A DNA stretch of 64,000 bases from assembly GCF_900187965.1 (NCBI RefSeq), contig NZ_FZNL01000003.1:1-64000 (forward strand), read 5' to 3'. The stretch is from Flavobacterium sp. ov086 (GTDB lineage Bacteria > Bacteroidota > Bacteroidia > Flavobacteriales > Flavobacteriaceae). This document shows positions 1 to 9,508 of this stretch, piece after piece. The stretch's first letter is position 1; every line of letters starts with the position of its first letter. Both the position numbers and the translations under genes were made by a program. Under the pieces are notes generated by a model. The model did not search any database. It saw only the letters and a program-made list of their open reading frames with translations, and was not told the DNA's origin.

Positions 1-318
1 ATACCAGATAATACAAATTTAATACTTCATTCAGACCAAGGCTGGCAATACCAAATGAATCATTACCAACTTTTATTAAAACAAAAAGGAATCAAACAAA
101 GCATGTCAAGAAAAGGAAACTGCCTAGATAATGCAATTATTGAAAACTTCTTTGGAATATTAAAATCTGAAATGTTTTATACCCAAAAATTTAAATCAAT
201 AGAACAATTAAAAAAAGAAATTAATAAGTATATAATATATTACAATAACGAAAGAATTAAATCAAATTTAAACAAAATGAGCCCGATAAAATATCGAGCT
301 CATTATTATCAAACTTAA
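1..318 (+). CDS. IS3-family transposase (OrfB), 3' part only
   Basis: This is the C-terminal part of an IS3-family DDE transposase, which cuts and joins insertion-sequence ends. The open frame runs through the left window edge, so the true start lies outside; the first internal Met is at 55. HSDQGWQY holds the second catalytic Asp of the DDE triad. NCLDNAIIENFFGILKSE holds the final catalytic Glu and the family's conserved tail, and the protein ends with the usual YYNNERI...SPI.Y segment. OrfA and the left terminal repeat are not visible. The frame ends about 30 bp before the right IS end. Confidence 0.9.
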   Translation: MPDNTNLILHSDQGWQYQMNHYQLLLKQKGIKQSMSRKGNCLDNAIIENFFGILKSEMFYTQKFKSIEQLKKEINKYIIYYNNERIKSNLNKMSPIKYRAHYYQT

Positions 319-352
319 TTATAAATTTGTCTAAACTTTTGGGTGCAGTCTA
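1..352 (+). mobile_element. Right end of an IS3-family (IS150-like) insertion sequence
   Basis: The transposase stop at 318 is followed by TGTCTAAACTTTTGGGTGCA (about 328-347), which matches the right terminal repeat style of IS150-group elements. The exact boundary (347-352) cannot be fixed without the left end. Only the right part of the element is in the window. Confidence 0.75.
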
Positions 353-388
353 GTAAATCTAAAGGCTTTTTTTTATTGTTGATTTTAC

Positions 389-711
389 CATATAAGTTAT
401 ATAAGTTCATTTAATAAAAAACTTAACATAACTAATGCATATTCCTATGGGAAATGTAATTAAGTTTAACCTTTACACAATCCCTTTGTGATCTTAGAGC
501 AAAGCGTAATTCACAAAACTTTGCGTTCTTTGCGGAATTCTTTGTGAACTTTGCGGTAAAATTTTCTTTGTCGAGTTACATATATAAGCTTCGACTTCGC
601 TCAGCCTGACAAAACTGCCTTTAAAAAAGCTTAAACTTAATGACATTTCCTGTAGGGACAAAACAGCAACAATTATACGCTACTTTAAATGAACTTATAT
701 AACTTATATGA
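389..711. repeat. Region bounded by a perfect 26-bp inverted repeat
   Basis: Positions 389-414 and 686-711 are perfect reverse complements (26 bp). The 270 bp between them have no convincing ORF and contain short CTTTGCG motifs and a TTCGCTCAGCCTGACA-type stretch, both common in Flavobacterium intergenic DNA. The layout resembles a MITE or a composite intergenic repeat between the IS end and menE. No transposition signature such as a target duplication was recognised. Confidence 0.55.
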
Positions 712-718
712 TAAAAAA

Positions 719-1759
719 CTAAGCTAAGCTAGGTTTACGCAATAACTTCCCATTTTCGTTCTCTTTAAACTTCGGAACAAAAACTATTTCTTTAGGCTTT
801 TCAAATTTCCCAAGAACATCAAAAAAGTCAGGAGCAAATTCCTGCTTTTCTCCTTCGATAACCAGAATTAATTTTTCGCCCAGAATAGTGTCCGGAATTC
901 CGGTTACAAAAAATCTTGCATCAATCTTTCCTATCAATTTTGCTTCTATCTGCTCCGGAATAAGTTTTACCCCACCACTATTAATTACATTATCGATTCT
1001 TCCTAAAAAGATAAACTGATTTTCGTTTATCAATTCTACAAGATCATTTGTAACGATTGGTTCATCGGAAATAGAAGAAACAGAAATCACCAGACAATCA
1101 CGATCGTCTTTAGAAATTTTTACGTTTGGCAAAATCGAAAATACACTATCTCCTACTCTTTTAGCGGCAATATGCGTAATAGTTTCGGTCATTCCGTAAG
1201 TCTCGTAGATTTCAGTTTTCAATGGCAAAAGCTTTTCTTCCAAAGCACTGTCCATTTTGGCACCACCAATAATTAGTTTCTTTATATTTTTCAAACCTTC
1301 AATAGAATTCTGAACCTGCAAAGGCACCATTGCTACGAAATCATATTTCGTCGAATTATTCGCTAAAGGCTCTGTACTAGGCGAAACAATATCAAGATCC
1401 AATCCTAAAATTAGGCTCCGAACCAGCATCATTTTACCGGCAATAAACTGAACCGGCAAACACAGCAAAGCTTTATTTCCCGGTTCTAAACCAAAGAAAT
1501 CCCCAGTTGCCAATGCAGACTGAATCATGGCTTGCTTTTCTAATCTTACAAGCTTAGGAAGCCCCGTTGTTCCTGAAGTTGTCATTTCGATATACTCTTT
1601 ATCATCGAACCAATCCAGCAAAAATTCGCCAATCGCACGCTCGTAAACATCGCCTTCTTTGATGTAACTATATCCAGCCTGACATAAATTTTTTCCGTTT
1701 AAATGATAGCCATTTAGTTTGAAATAATTATGTACATTTTTATGTGTTAACTTTGACAT
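719..1759 (-). CDS. menE: O-succinylbenzoate--CoA ligase (AMP-binding)
   Basis: This is an adenylate-forming enzyme expected to activate o-succinylbenzoate with CoA in menaquinone synthesis in the cytoplasm. The A3 phosphate-binding loop TTSGTTGLPK is near residue 60, followed by the YGMTET motif and a C-terminal lid with GRIDNVINSGGVKL. At about 346 residues it is short for the superfamily, but this is usual for Bacteroidota MenE. The start at 1759 was chosen because it lies 8 nt after the stop of the upstream CPBP gene. An in-frame ATG at 1789 would overlap that gene by 23 nt. The two genes look like one operon. The specific substrate is inferred from family and length, not proven. Confidence 0.8.
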   Translation of the reverse strand: MSKLTHKNVHNYFKLNGYHLNGKNLCQAGYSYIKEGDVYERAIGEFLLDWFDDKEYIEMTTSGTTGLPKLVRLEKQAMIQSALATGDFFGLEPGNKALLCLPVQFIAGKMMLVRSLILGLDLDIVSPSTEPLANNSTKYDFVAMVPLQVQNSIEGLKNIKKLIIGGAKMDSALEEKLLPLKTEIYETYGMTETITHIAAKRVGDSVFSILPNVKISKDDRDCLVISVSSISDEPIVTNDLVELINENQFIFLGRIDNVINSGGVKLIPEQIEAKLIGKIDARFFVTGIPDTILGEKLILVIEGEKQEFAPDFFDVLGKFEKPKEIVFVPKFKENENGKLLRKPSLA

Positions 1760-1766
1760 GATACTA

Positions 1767-2696
1767 TTAATTTGGTGATTGTAAAACATTTATTTTACCT
1801 GTTAATCTTTCTTTCCAATTGGTCCAGTTGTATTTTTTGCTGTAGATAAAAAGCAGAATAGGATAAACCACTACAACCGGCAAAATGACATCAAAACCTG
1901 CTGAAGGTTGTGACATATCTTTAAAAATAGAATTCGTCTGAAAAACGGACCAATCTGACGTAACCAATAAAGCTCCAATCAAATTGTTGGCGGCATGAAA
2001 TCCCAAAGCCAGTTCCATTCCTTCATCCATAAGAGTGATAACCCCCAGAAACAAACCCGTTCCTATATAGTAAATCATAATAATATTTCCCATTTTGGTT
2101 ACCTCCGGATTAAACCAGTGCATCGATCCAAAAATAAGCGAAGTCATCATGAGCGGAAACCATTTATTCTGAGCCAGATTTGCAAATCCCTGCATCAAAT
2201 AGCCTCTAAAAACATATTCTTCAGTACTCGTTTGAATAGGAATTAATATTGCTCCCATAAGAACTAAAATCAAGAACGGAATCAATTTAAAATTCCACAC
2301 AAAATTTTCAGGAGATTGCAAGTAAACAAAGAGAAAACTTAGAATAGAAAAAAATGACCATAGAACGAACGAAAACAAAATACGATTCCAATCTACTTTT
2401 CTTCTTGATGTAGTAACAGATAACAGCGATTGATGGTGTAAATATTTTACAACAAACCACACTCCGGCAAATGCAAACGCAAAAGAAATCATTACTAGAA
2501 ATAAGGTTAGATTTGGCTCAAGCATTTTTAGTGCAGCATCATTATCAGTAGGAAAAGCTCCTTTACCGTTATAATTAAAGTAAATCGCCAATGTAAAAGG
2601 AATCTGACCAATAAATGAAGCCGTGATTATAAAAACAGACCCTATTAAATATTTCCAAAAAACATTTTCAGGCTTAATCCCTTGTTCTAAAAACAT
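1767..2696 (-). CDS. CPBP-family intramembrane metalloprotease
   Basis: This polytopic membrane protein of 309 residues belongs to the CPBP (CAAX protease and bacteriocin-processing, Abi) family. Motif 1 is STEEYVFRGY (EExxxR), followed by a membrane segment with FGSMHW (FxxxH) and the third motif around HAANNLIGA (HxxxN), which together form the active site within the membrane. About eight hydrophobic segments are visible. The gene lies directly upstream of menE with 7 nt between the CPBP stop and the chosen menE start, an arrangement seen often in flavobacteria. The physiological substrate is unknown. Confidence 0.85.
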   Translation of the reverse strand: MFLEQGIKPENVFWKYLIGSVFIITASFIGQIPFTLAIYFNYNGKGAFPTDNDAALKMLEPNLTLFLVMISFAFAFAGVWFVVKYLHHQSLLSVTTSRRKVDWNRILFSFVLWSFFSILSFLFVYLQSPENFVWNFKLIPFLILVLMGAILIPIQTSTEEYVFRGYLMQGFANLAQNKWFPLMMTSLIFGSMHWFNPEVTKMGNIIMIYYIGTGLFLGVITLMDEGMELALGFHAANNLIGALLVTSDWSVFQTNSIFKDMSQPSAGFDVILPVVVVYPILLFIYSKKYNWTNWKERLTGKINVLQSPN

Positions 2697-2843
2697 ATAT
2701 TTAAAATTTTAAAAATGAGAAACAATATCTTTAATAATCGAGTATTAAAAGATCTTTAATTTAATAAGTAAATCTTACTTTTGGTCTTGCTAAAGTACCA
2801 AAAATTTACTTTAACTTAGTTATAACACCTTAAATATAGTAAA

Positions 2844-3188
2844 ATGATACAAATTTATCATAATCCACGTTGCGGAAAATCAAGAAATTGTTTGGCTTTT
2901 ATAGAACAAACCAATCAAAAATATGAGATTATTCCTTATTTAACAGAGACTCCCACTTTTAAAGAATTAAAAGATTTACTTGATAAATTAAATCTGGATC
3001 CAATTCAATTAGTTCGAACAAAAGAAAAAATCTGGATCGAAAATTACAAGGGAGAAGAATTGACTAATGATGAAATTGTTCAGGCCATGATCGACAATCC
3101 GATTTTAATCGAACGCCCGATTGTTATCAAAGACGGAAAAGCGATTATTGGTCGTGATTTAGATCTTGTTGCTTCTTTTTTGGATTGA
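2844..3188 (+). CDS. arsC: ArsC/Spx-family arsenate reductase-like protein
   Basis: This small cytoplasmic thioredoxin-fold protein of 114 residues opens with MIQIYHNPRCGKSRN, the ArsC active site with its catalytic Cys near residue 10. The C-terminal IERPIVIKDGKAIIGR is the conserved substrate-binding Arg region of the glutaredoxin-coupled ArsC/YfgD family. No arsenic transporter or ArsR regulator is nearby, so it may be a housekeeping YfgD-like reductase rather than part of an ars operon. It is transcribed divergently from the CPBP gene. Confidence 0.85.
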   Translation: MIQIYHNPRCGKSRNCLAFIEQTNQKYEIIPYLTETPTFKELKDLLDKLNLDPIQLVRTKEKIWIENYKGEELTNDEIVQAMIDNPILIERPIVIKDGKAIIGRDLDLVASFLD

Positions 3189-3242
3189 TTCCAAAAAACT
3201 ATATTAACATTTTTTTGTGATTCTTCTCTTTAAACCAAAAGG

Positions 3243-3250
3243 TACATTTG
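3243..3250 (+). promoter_or_regulatory. Bacteroidota -7 element TACATTTG
   Basis: TACATTTG matches TAnnTTTG. It places the transcription start near 3256 and shows that an upstream in-frame TTG (3248) lies inside the promoter and cannot be the start codon of the receptor gene. No well-spaced -33 TTG is visible. Confidence 0.6.
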
Positions 3251-3283
3251 CGGTCTAAGAAGAAAAAGAAACCAAAAAAAGCA

Positions 3284-5794
3284 ATGAAAAACATCAAATT
3301 TGCTGTATTACTTGTATTCTTATTTACAAGTTTTTACAACTATGCGCAGCAACCACCCGCTGGAAAAAACAAAGCAAAAGTTACCGGAAAAGTTTTCGAA
3401 AAAGTAAGCAAACAACCACTTGAATACGCAACCATTTCGTTAATGGCTCCAAATGACACAAAAGTTGTTGCAGGCGGAATTACAAACCCAAAAGGAGAAT
3501 TCGAAGTTGCTGTCGCTCCTGGAACTTACGATATTAAAGTTGAATTTATTTCGTTTAAAGCCACTGAAATTAAAGGAAAAACTATTTCAGGAGATACAAA
3601 TTTAGGAGTTGTAAATCTGTCTGAAGACGCAGCACAATTGAACGAAGTTGTTGTTCGTGCCGAAAAATCGACAGTAGAAATAAAACTGGATAAAAAAGTT
3701 TACAACGTTGGTCAGGATATGATGGTAAAAGGAGGAACTGTAAGTGATGTTCTTGACAACGTACCATCAGTTTCTGTTGACACCGAAGGAAATGTAAGCT
3801 TAAGAGGAAGTGATAATATTAGGATTTTAATTGACGGAAGACCTTCAAACGCAATCAATGTTGCCGAAGCTTTACGTCAGCTTCCTGCTGATGCGATTGA
3901 TAAAGTCGAAGTTATTACCAATCCATCTGCACGTTATGATGCCGAAGGTGGATCAGGAATCATCAATATCATTCTTAAAAAAGGAAAAAATCAAGGTTTA
4001 AACGGAACTTTCATTGCTTCTACAGGACTTCCTGAAACATACGGTTTAAGCGGAAATTTAAACTATAAAACCGAAAAGTTAAATTATTTCACCACTCTTG
4101 GATACAACCGCAGAACTAGCGAAGGTGCAGGTTTAACCAACACTCAATATGTTGATGCAAATGGAAATGCAAAAGGATATCTTGATGAAGATCGTGATAC
4201 TAAAAGAACTTCTGACGGATTTAACGGAAGAGCGGGTATTGAATGGACCGTTGCACCAAATACTTTCTGGACAAATGCTATTAATTACCAAAAGAGTTCT
4301 GGTGACACAAGAGATTACATCACCTATAGTAACTTTGACGCTGCGAACGCTTTTACAGGTAACTCATACCGTTTAAATGATGGTGTTACCGGAAGTGAAA
4401 ACGTAGAATATACCTCAAACTTAATCAAAAATTTCAACGATAAAGGACACAAACTTACTGCCGATTTATCGATTTCAAGAAATACAGACGATAGTAATAG
4501 TTACATTACAGCATCCCCAAATTTCAACACTACATTGAACGATCAGGTACAGAAACAAATACAATTGCAAGCAGATTATGTATTGCCTTTAGGCGAAGGT
4601 AGCCAGTTTGAAGCAGGATACAAAGGAAGTTTTGGCGACCTGAACAACCAATATATAATAACAAACAACTCAGATCAACCGGATCCAGATTTATCAAATA
4701 CATTACAATACAAAGAAAACATAAATGCAATTTACACCCAATACGGTTTCAAGGTAAATAAATTCTCTTATTTATTTGGTTTGCGTTGGGAAGACACTAA
4801 CATTCAAGTTAATTTGCTTGATACTAAGGATTTCAACACTAAAAAATACAACAACTTATTTCCAAGTGCATTTGTTAGTTATGAAATTTCAAATCAAAGT
4901 AACTTCACAGCAAGTTACAGCAAGCGTTTAACAAGACCTAGAGGTCGTTTCATGAATCCTGCAACGAATTATTCCAGCAATGTTAATATCTTTCAGGGAA
5001 ATCCGGACTTAGATCCTTCTCTAACTGATAAATTCGATATTGGATACATCAAACGTTGGGACAAATTAACGTTCAATACCTCAGCTTATTTCGAAAACAC
5101 AAAAGACGTTTTCAGTTTCGTGAGAACTCCAAACGGTAACATTTTAACTCCTGATGGTCAGATCGTAACTCCTAAACCAGGTGAAACAGTTGAAGGAATT
5201 CCGGTTATCTTAAGCCGTCCGATTAACTTAGGGAGAGAACAAAAATTTGGTTTTGAGTTTACTCTTAATTACACACCATTCAAAATATGGAGAATCAACA
5301 GTAACTTCAACTTTTACAACGTAAAAACTACCGGAGATAATACCTATATCGATACTAAAGGAAATACAGTTGTACAAAATCTGGACAATCAAGCCAATAC
5401 ATGGTTTGCCAGAATCAACTCAAAATTAACTTTACCATACAAAATAGACTGGCAATTAAGCGCCGTTTACAATGGCGAACAAAAAACAGCTCAAGGTAGA
5501 AACCTAGGTCAGTTTGGTATGAATACAGCATTTAGTAAAGATGTACTAAAAGACAAAGCAACAATTGCATTCAATATTAGTGATATTTTCAACTCAAGAA
5601 TCATGAGATCATACACTTACCTTGAGAACGATGTGACGCATGAGAGCCAAAATGCTTATAGTGAAATGCAATTCCGTAAACGTCAGTTCAACTTATCGTT
5701 TACGTACCGTTTTAACAAAGCTAAAAACGACAGAGATAAAAATGCAGCACCTAAAAATGATGGTGACGGTGGCGGAGGAGATTATCCGGGATAA
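3284..5794 (+). CDS. Outer-membrane beta-barrel receptor (TonB-dependent type)
   Basis: This large outer-membrane protein has about 836 residues from the ATG at 3284. In order, a signal peptide ends near YAQQ, a carboxypeptidase-regulatory-like domain (GKVFEKVSKQPLEYATISL) spans about residues 30-110, a plug domain (VSDVLDNVPSVSVDTEGNVSLRG...) follows, and a long barrel carries alternating aromatic strands up to the last strand. The C-terminus is Gly/Asp-rich. It belongs to the outer-membrane beta-barrel family common in Bacteroidota, and its cargo is unknown. The frame can be extended to a TTG at 3248, but that codon is part of the -7 promoter element. No SusD partner is adjacent. Confidence 0.85.
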   Translation: MKNIKFAVLLVFLFTSFYNYAQQPPAGKNKAKVTGKVFEKVSKQPLEYATISLMAPNDTKVVAGGITNPKGEFEVAVAPGTYDIKVEFISFKATEIKGKTISGDTNLGVVNLSEDAAQLNEVVVRAEKSTVEIKLDKKVYNVGQDMMVKGGTVSDVLDNVPSVSVDTEGNVSLRGSDNIRILIDGRPSNAINVAEALRQLPADAIDKVEVITNPSARYDAEGGSGIINIILKKGKNQGLNGTFIASTGLPETYGLSGNLNYKTEKLNYFTTLGYNRRTSEGAGLTNTQYVDANGNAKGYLDEDRDTKRTSDGFNGRAGIEWTVAPNTFWTNAINYQKSSGDTRDYITYSNFDAANAFTGNSYRLNDGVTGSENVEYTSNLIKNFNDKGHKLTADLSISRNTDDSNSYITASPNFNTTLNDQVQKQIQLQADYVLPLGEGSQFEAGYKGSFGDLNNQYIITNNSDQPDPDLSNTLQYKENINAIYTQYGFKVNKFSYLFGLRWEDTNIQVNLLDTKDFNTKKYNNLFPSAFVSYEISNQSNFTASYSKRLTRPRGRFMNPATNYSSNVNIFQGNPDLDPSLTDKFDIGYIKRWDKLTFNTSAYFENTKDVFSFVRTPNGNILTPDGQIVTPKPGETVEGIPVILSRPINLGREQKFGFEFTLNYTPFKIWRINSNFNFYNVKTTGDNTYIDTKGNTVVQNLDNQANTWFARINSKLTLPYKIDWQLSAVYNGEQKTAQGRNLGQFGMNTAFSKDVLKDKATIAFNISDIFNSRIMRSYTYLENDVTHESQNAYSEMQFRKRQFNLSFTYRFNKAKNDRDKNAAPKNDGDGGGGDYPG

Positions 5795-5818
5795 TATAGG
5801 TGAAATTCCAATAAAATA

Positions 5819-5872
5819 AAAAATTCCAAATTTCAATTAATCAAATTACTGATTGGAATTTGGAATTTTTTT
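5819..5872 (+). terminator. Rho-independent terminator after the receptor gene
   Basis: An inverted repeat (AAATTCCAAATTTCAAT paired with ATTGGAATTTGGAATTT, one mismatch) is followed by a T-run, 25 nt after the receptor stop. Confidence 0.7.
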
Positions 5873-5901
5873 TATTGGAATTTAGTTTTCGGCAATAAAA
5901 A

Positions 5902-5929
5902 AAAGGACTCGTATAAACGGGTCCTTTCT
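5902..5929 (-). terminator. Terminator of the small membrane protein gene
   Basis: The stem AAAGGACTCG/CGGGTCCTTT has a U-rich tail when read on the minus strand. It ends transcription of the gene at 5949-6122. Confidence 0.75.
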
Positions 5930-5948
5930 TTATGAAGTCAATTTAAAA

Positions 5949-6122
5949 TTAAATTGATTGCTCTTCTTGTCTCTTTTTTGCTCTTTTCTCTTTGAACATT
6001 TCCCAGCTTGCTCCCGTAACCCAATAAGATACGAAACCAACTAAGAAAAACATCAACCAAAACCCTATAGTTAGTATGGTCAAGAAAAGTAAAAAGCCTA
6101 AGTACTGTGAAAATTCAAACAT
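5949..6122 (-). CDS. Small single-pass membrane protein, unknown function
   Basis: This 57-residue protein starts MFEFSQYLGF and has a long hydrophobic segment around residues 9-36. A basic and glutamine-rich tail (KEKRAKKRQEEQ) follows, probably on the cytoplasmic side. The ATG at 6122 is preferred over an in-frame TTG at 6152, because the TTG falls inside a complete promoter (TTG-N20-TACATTTG). No family was recognised. The gene stands alone with its own promoter and terminator, which supports it as a real small gene. Confidence 0.6.
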   Translation of the reverse strand: MFEFSQYLGFLLFLTILTIGFWLMFFLVGFVSYWVTGASWEMFKEKRAKKRQEEQSI

Positions 6123-6149
6123 GTTTTCCGGAATTTTTGAATGTAAGGA

Positions 6150-6180
6150 CAAATGTAAGTTTTATATTTTTCCTTAGCAA
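6150..6180 (-). promoter_or_regulatory. Promoter of the small membrane protein gene
   Basis: On the minus strand, TTG (6180-6178), a 20-bp spacer and TACATTTG (6157-6150) make a full Bacteroidota promoter about 28 bp before the ATG at 6122. Confidence 0.65.
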
Positions 6181-6289
6181 TAAAATCCAAATCAATTTTC
6201 GTAAAATCACAATTATCCGTATATTTAAACTCATTTTAAATAAGCTTTTTTTGACATGATTAATTCCCTTATAATCAAACAATCTAAAA

Positions 6290-6410
6290 CAGAAGAAGAT
6301 AAGTATATTCAGGAGCTATTTCCTGCTGTACACTATATCTTTTATGTCCGCCGCGGCGGACATAAAAGGATGCCGCTTCCATCAGGGCTAGGGCAACCAT
6401 TTTCATAAGA
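6290..6410. repeat. Flavobacterial palindromic intergenic repeat
   Basis: The 6181-6533 gap has no gene. It contains a perfect 30-bp palindrome at 6339-6368 (arms CTTTTATGTCCGCCG and its complement). The flanks (AGGAGCTATTTCCTGCTGTA before, ATGCCGCTTCCATCAGGGCT after) read like a recurrent flavobacterial intergenic element. Further on, the short repeat ATCCGCGTC occurs twice (6437-6482). The family assignment is from memory of similar genomes. Confidence 0.5.
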
Positions 6411-6533
6411 AGATTCAATCATAAAAGAAAAGATCAGTTTTAATCCGCGTCTTTACGAAGTAAATCAGCGTCATCCGCGTCCCATTCACTACAACATTTC
6501 ACAAATCACATATAACCTTTTACAAATAACAAC

Positions 6534-7919
6534 ATGAAATACAGAATAGAAAAAGACACGATGGGCGAAGTTCAGGTTCCAGCCGATAAATATTGGGGAG
6601 CACAAACCGAACGTTCCAGAAATAATTTCAAAATTGGACCATCGGCATCAATGCCACACGAAATCATCGAAGGCTTTGCTTATCTTAAAAAAGCTGCCGC
6701 ATATGCAAACTACGATTTAGGCGTTTTACCAATCGAAAAAAGAGATGCAATCGCAGCCGTTTGTGACGAAATTCTTGCTGGAGAATTAAACGACGAATTT
6801 CCGCTTGTAATCTGGCAAACCGGTTCAGGAACTCAAAGCAATATGAACGTAAACGAAGTTATTGCCAATCGTGCACAAGTTCTAAAAGGATTCAACATTG
6901 GCGAAGGCGAGCAATTTATAAAAGCAAATGATGATGTAAACAAATCGCAATCATCAAACGATACTTTCCCAACCGGAATGCATATTGCGGCTTACAAAAT
7001 GATTGTTGAAACCACAATTCCCGGAGTCGAAAAATTACATGCAACTTTATCGGCGAAAGCAACAGAATTCAAAGATGTTGTAAAAATTGGACGTACACAT
7101 CTTATGGACGCTACACCATTAACATTAGGACAGGAAATTTCAGGATATGCCGCACAATTATCCTTCGGATTAAAAGCGCTTAAAAATACTTTATCCCATT
7201 TATCAGAAATCGCCTTAGGCGGAACCGCAGTTGGAACAGGATTAAATACGCCAAAAGGTTACGACGTAAAAGTTGCCGAATATATTGCAAAATTCACCAA
7301 TCACCCTTTCATCACTGCCGAGAATAAATTTGAAGCTCTCGCTGCACATGATGCAATCGTTGAAACACACGGAGCTTTGAAACAATTGGCGGTTTCTTTA
7401 AATAAAATTGCAAACGATGTCAGAATGTTAGCTTCCGGACCACGCTCAGGAATTGGCGAAATCCATATTCCGGAAAATGAACCAGGATCTTCAATCATGC
7501 CCGGAAAAGTAAACCCAACGCAATGTGAAGCCTTAACAATGGTTTGTGCACAAGTAATAGGGAATGATATGGCAATTGCCGTTGGCGGAATGCAAGGACA
7601 TTATGAACTAAATGTTTTTAAACCTGTGATGGCAGCAAACTTTCTGCAATCGGCAAGACTTCTGGGTGACGCTTGTGTTTCATTTGACGAACATTGCGCA
7701 CAAGGAATCGAACCAAATTACAAACGAATCAAAGAATTAGTAGACAATTCATTGATGTTAGTTACTGCTTTAAACACAAAAATTGGATATTATAAAGCTG
7801 CCGAAATTGCACAAACCGCTCACAAAAACGGAACAACTCTAAAAGACGAAGCCGTTCGCTTGGGCTACGTAACTCCAGAGGATTTTGACGCTTGGGTAAA
7901 ACCGGAGGAGATGATTTAA
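6534..7919 (+). CDS. fumC: Fumarate hydratase class II
   Basis: This 461-residue, iron-independent fumarase interconverts fumarate and malate in the TCA cycle as a cytoplasmic homotetramer. Visible family signatures are [13 protein letters not shown], a [12 protein letters not shown] substrate site, the [16 protein letters not shown] active-site region and the fumarate-lyase signature [11 protein letters not shown] around residues 319-329. Length is as usual for FumC. The start ATG follows a long A-rich leader. The gene is monocistronic, with a strong bidirectional terminator downstream. Confidence 0.97.
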   Translation: MKYRIEKDTMGEVQVPADKYWGAQTERSRNNFKIGPSASMPHEIIEGFAYLKKAAAYANYDLGVLPIEKRDAIAAVCDEILAGELNDEFPLVIWQTGSGTQSNMNVNEVIANRAQVLKGFNIGEGEQFIKANDDVNKSQSSNDTFPTGMHIAAYKMIVETTIPGVEKLHATLSAKATEFKDVVKIGRTHLMDATPLTLGQEISGYAAQLSFGLKALKNTLSHLSEIALGGTAVGTGLNTPKGYDVKVAEYIAKFTNHPFITAENKFEALAAHDAIVETHGALKQLAVSLNKIANDVRMLASGPRSGIGEIHIPENEPGSSIMPGKVNPTQCEALTMVCAQVIGNDMAIAVGGMQGHYELNVFKPVMAANFLQSARLLGDACVSFDEHCAQGIEPNYKRIKELVDNSLMLVTALNTKIGYYKAAEIAQTAHKNGTTLKDEAVRLGYVTPEDFDAWVKPEEMI

Positions 7920-7999
7920 TTGTTTTGTTTAAAAAAGTTTCAAGCTTCAGGTTTCAAGTTCTGGGCCGCAGAACTTGAATACGAACTTTTTAAATAACA

Positions 8000-8040
8000 A
8001 AAAAGAGGTGTAAAACTTAAAGTTTTACACCTCTTTTTTA
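8000..8040. terminator. Bidirectional terminator between fumC and the dehydrogenase gene
   Basis: The long perfect stem AAAAAGAGGTGTAAAACTT / AAGTTTTACACCTCTTTTT serves both convergent genes. GTTTCAAG-like copies flank it on both sides (7939-7960, 8042-8064), a common flavobacterial intergenic motif. Confidence 0.85.
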
Positions 8041-8068
8041 ACTTGAAACCTGAAACTTGAAACTTTTC

Positions 8069-9271
8069 CTATTTCCCATCTACATAATCTTGCAAATAGC
8101 TAAATCTCTCTGTGAGTTTTCCGTTTTCAGTTATTTTTGCACGTTTTAGGATTCCGTCTTTATCATTATTAAAGAAAGCAGGAATTACGTGTTCCATAAA
8201 TTGTTCTCCAAAACCTTCACTTGCATCCTTTGGAATTTCGCATGGTAAATTATCAACCGCCATTACCACAACTGCAGCTGGGTGAAAAACATCAACTTCT
8301 CTATCTTCCAGCGGGAAATAACCATATAAAGGTTCTGCAATAGTCGACGAACGCAAAGTACAGGCGATTGGTCCGTTTACATCACACGAAATATCAGCAA
8401 CAACTTTTAACTTACAATCATTTGCATTCAACATTTCTTTTGTCAAAATCACTGGCGCATCACTTGAATAAAAATGACCTGCAAAATAAATATCTGAAAC
8501 TTTAGTAAATTTTTCAAAATCAGAAACATACTCATCTGGATGTTTTACAAAATCGTTAAAATCTATAACCTCACCGTCTATACGTTTATTATATTCCAGA
8601 ACATCCAATTGTACATAGACTGCCTGCGTGTAGTTCTTGGTTAGATAATTATCTACCGTAATTTCTTTTATTTTAATAGCATCCAAAATTTCTTTAGCTC
8701 CACTTCCCACCTTTCCGGTTCCGGTAAGAACAAACTTTAAAGCTGGCATTGTAATACGCTTTAAATGTTTAATTAAATCGTCTTTTCCGGCAAGAGTTTC
8801 AGCTTTAGGTAATTTAAACAATTCAAATTTTATCCCAAAAGCACGAATACCGTTATAAACGCCAACCATTCCGGCATATTTTCCAAAACCAATTAAGCGG
8901 CGATTCTCAGCATCAACAATAGTTTCGTGATCGTACAAATCGATATTCTTCTCTAAAATTGCCTGTAACAATTTTCTATTGTAAGGTTGTTTCTTTATAG
9001 TATGTGAAAAGAAAAAATAAGCTTTATTTGGAATTAAATTTTCTACGGGAACTTCTTTCACACCAAATAAAACATCACAATCGGAGACATCCTCTGTAAC
9101 GTTAATTCCCATACTTTTATATTGAAGATCTGAAAAAATTCTGATATCTGAACTTTCTACCTCAACAACAGCATCGTGATACAATTGTTTAAGTTTTGCT
9201 AATTCACTTGGAGCAAAAACAACTCGGCGATCTGGTGGGCTTTTTCTTTCTTTTATGATTCCAAATTTCAT
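8069..9271 (-). CDS. NAD(P)-dependent oxidoreductase, AlaDH/PNT - saccharopine dehydrogenase-like
   Basis: This 400-residue cytoplasmic enzyme has an N-terminal alanine dehydrogenase/transhydrogenase-type domain (MKFGIIKERKSPPDRRVVFAP...). Residues near 180-190 carry a Rossmann-like loop (LTGTGKVGSGAKEIL), and a C-terminal part contains VVADISCDVNGPI. The N-terminal KERK..D.R pattern matches the lysine/saccharopine dehydrogenase branch better than true alanine dehydrogenase. The exact amino-acid substrate cannot be read from sequence. It is monocistronic and convergent with fumC. Confidence 0.7.
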   Translation of the reverse strand: MKFGIIKERKSPPDRRVVFAPSELAKLKQLYHDAVVEVESSDIRIFSDLQYKSMGINVTEDVSDCDVLFGVKEVPVENLIPNKAYFFFSHTIKKQPYNRKLLQAILEKNIDLYDHETIVDAENRRLIGFGKYAGMVGVYNGIRAFGIKFELFKLPKAETLAGKDDLIKHLKRITMPALKFVLTGTGKVGSGAKEILDAIKIKEITVDNYLTKNYTQAVYVQLDVLEYNKRIDGEVIDFNDFVKHPDEYVSDFEKFTKVSDIYFAGHFYSSDAPVILTKEMLNANDCKLKVVADISCDVNGPIACTLRSSTIAEPLYGYFPLEDREVDVFHPAAVVVMAVDNLPCEIPKDASEGFGEQFMEHVIPAFFNNDKDGILKRAKITENGKLTERFSYLQDYVDGK

Positions 9272-9490
9272 TTAAATAGGTTTGAAGTAATTATTAATAT
9301 AACTTTTTACATCTTATTTGTTTCAAATATAACAATTTTCGTTAAAGTTTTGTTGTCAAAATACAATTTAGAATCTTTAAAAACCGTTAAAAGCTGGTTA
9401 ACAATCGACTAAATAAAAAACAAGTTAATTTTATGTTAAACAAAGCTTTTCAAATATTGAAAAAAAGCAAAACATAAATATTGAATTCGA

Positions 9491-9498
9491 TATATTTG
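9491..9498 (+). promoter_or_regulatory. -7 element TATATTTG before the serine hydrolase gene
   Basis: TATATTTG lies only 10 bp before the first ATG (9509), so the transcript would have a very short leader. This leaves the ATG at 9518 as a possible alternative start. Confidence 0.5.
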
Positions 9499-9508
9499 TT
9501 TTTCAAGA

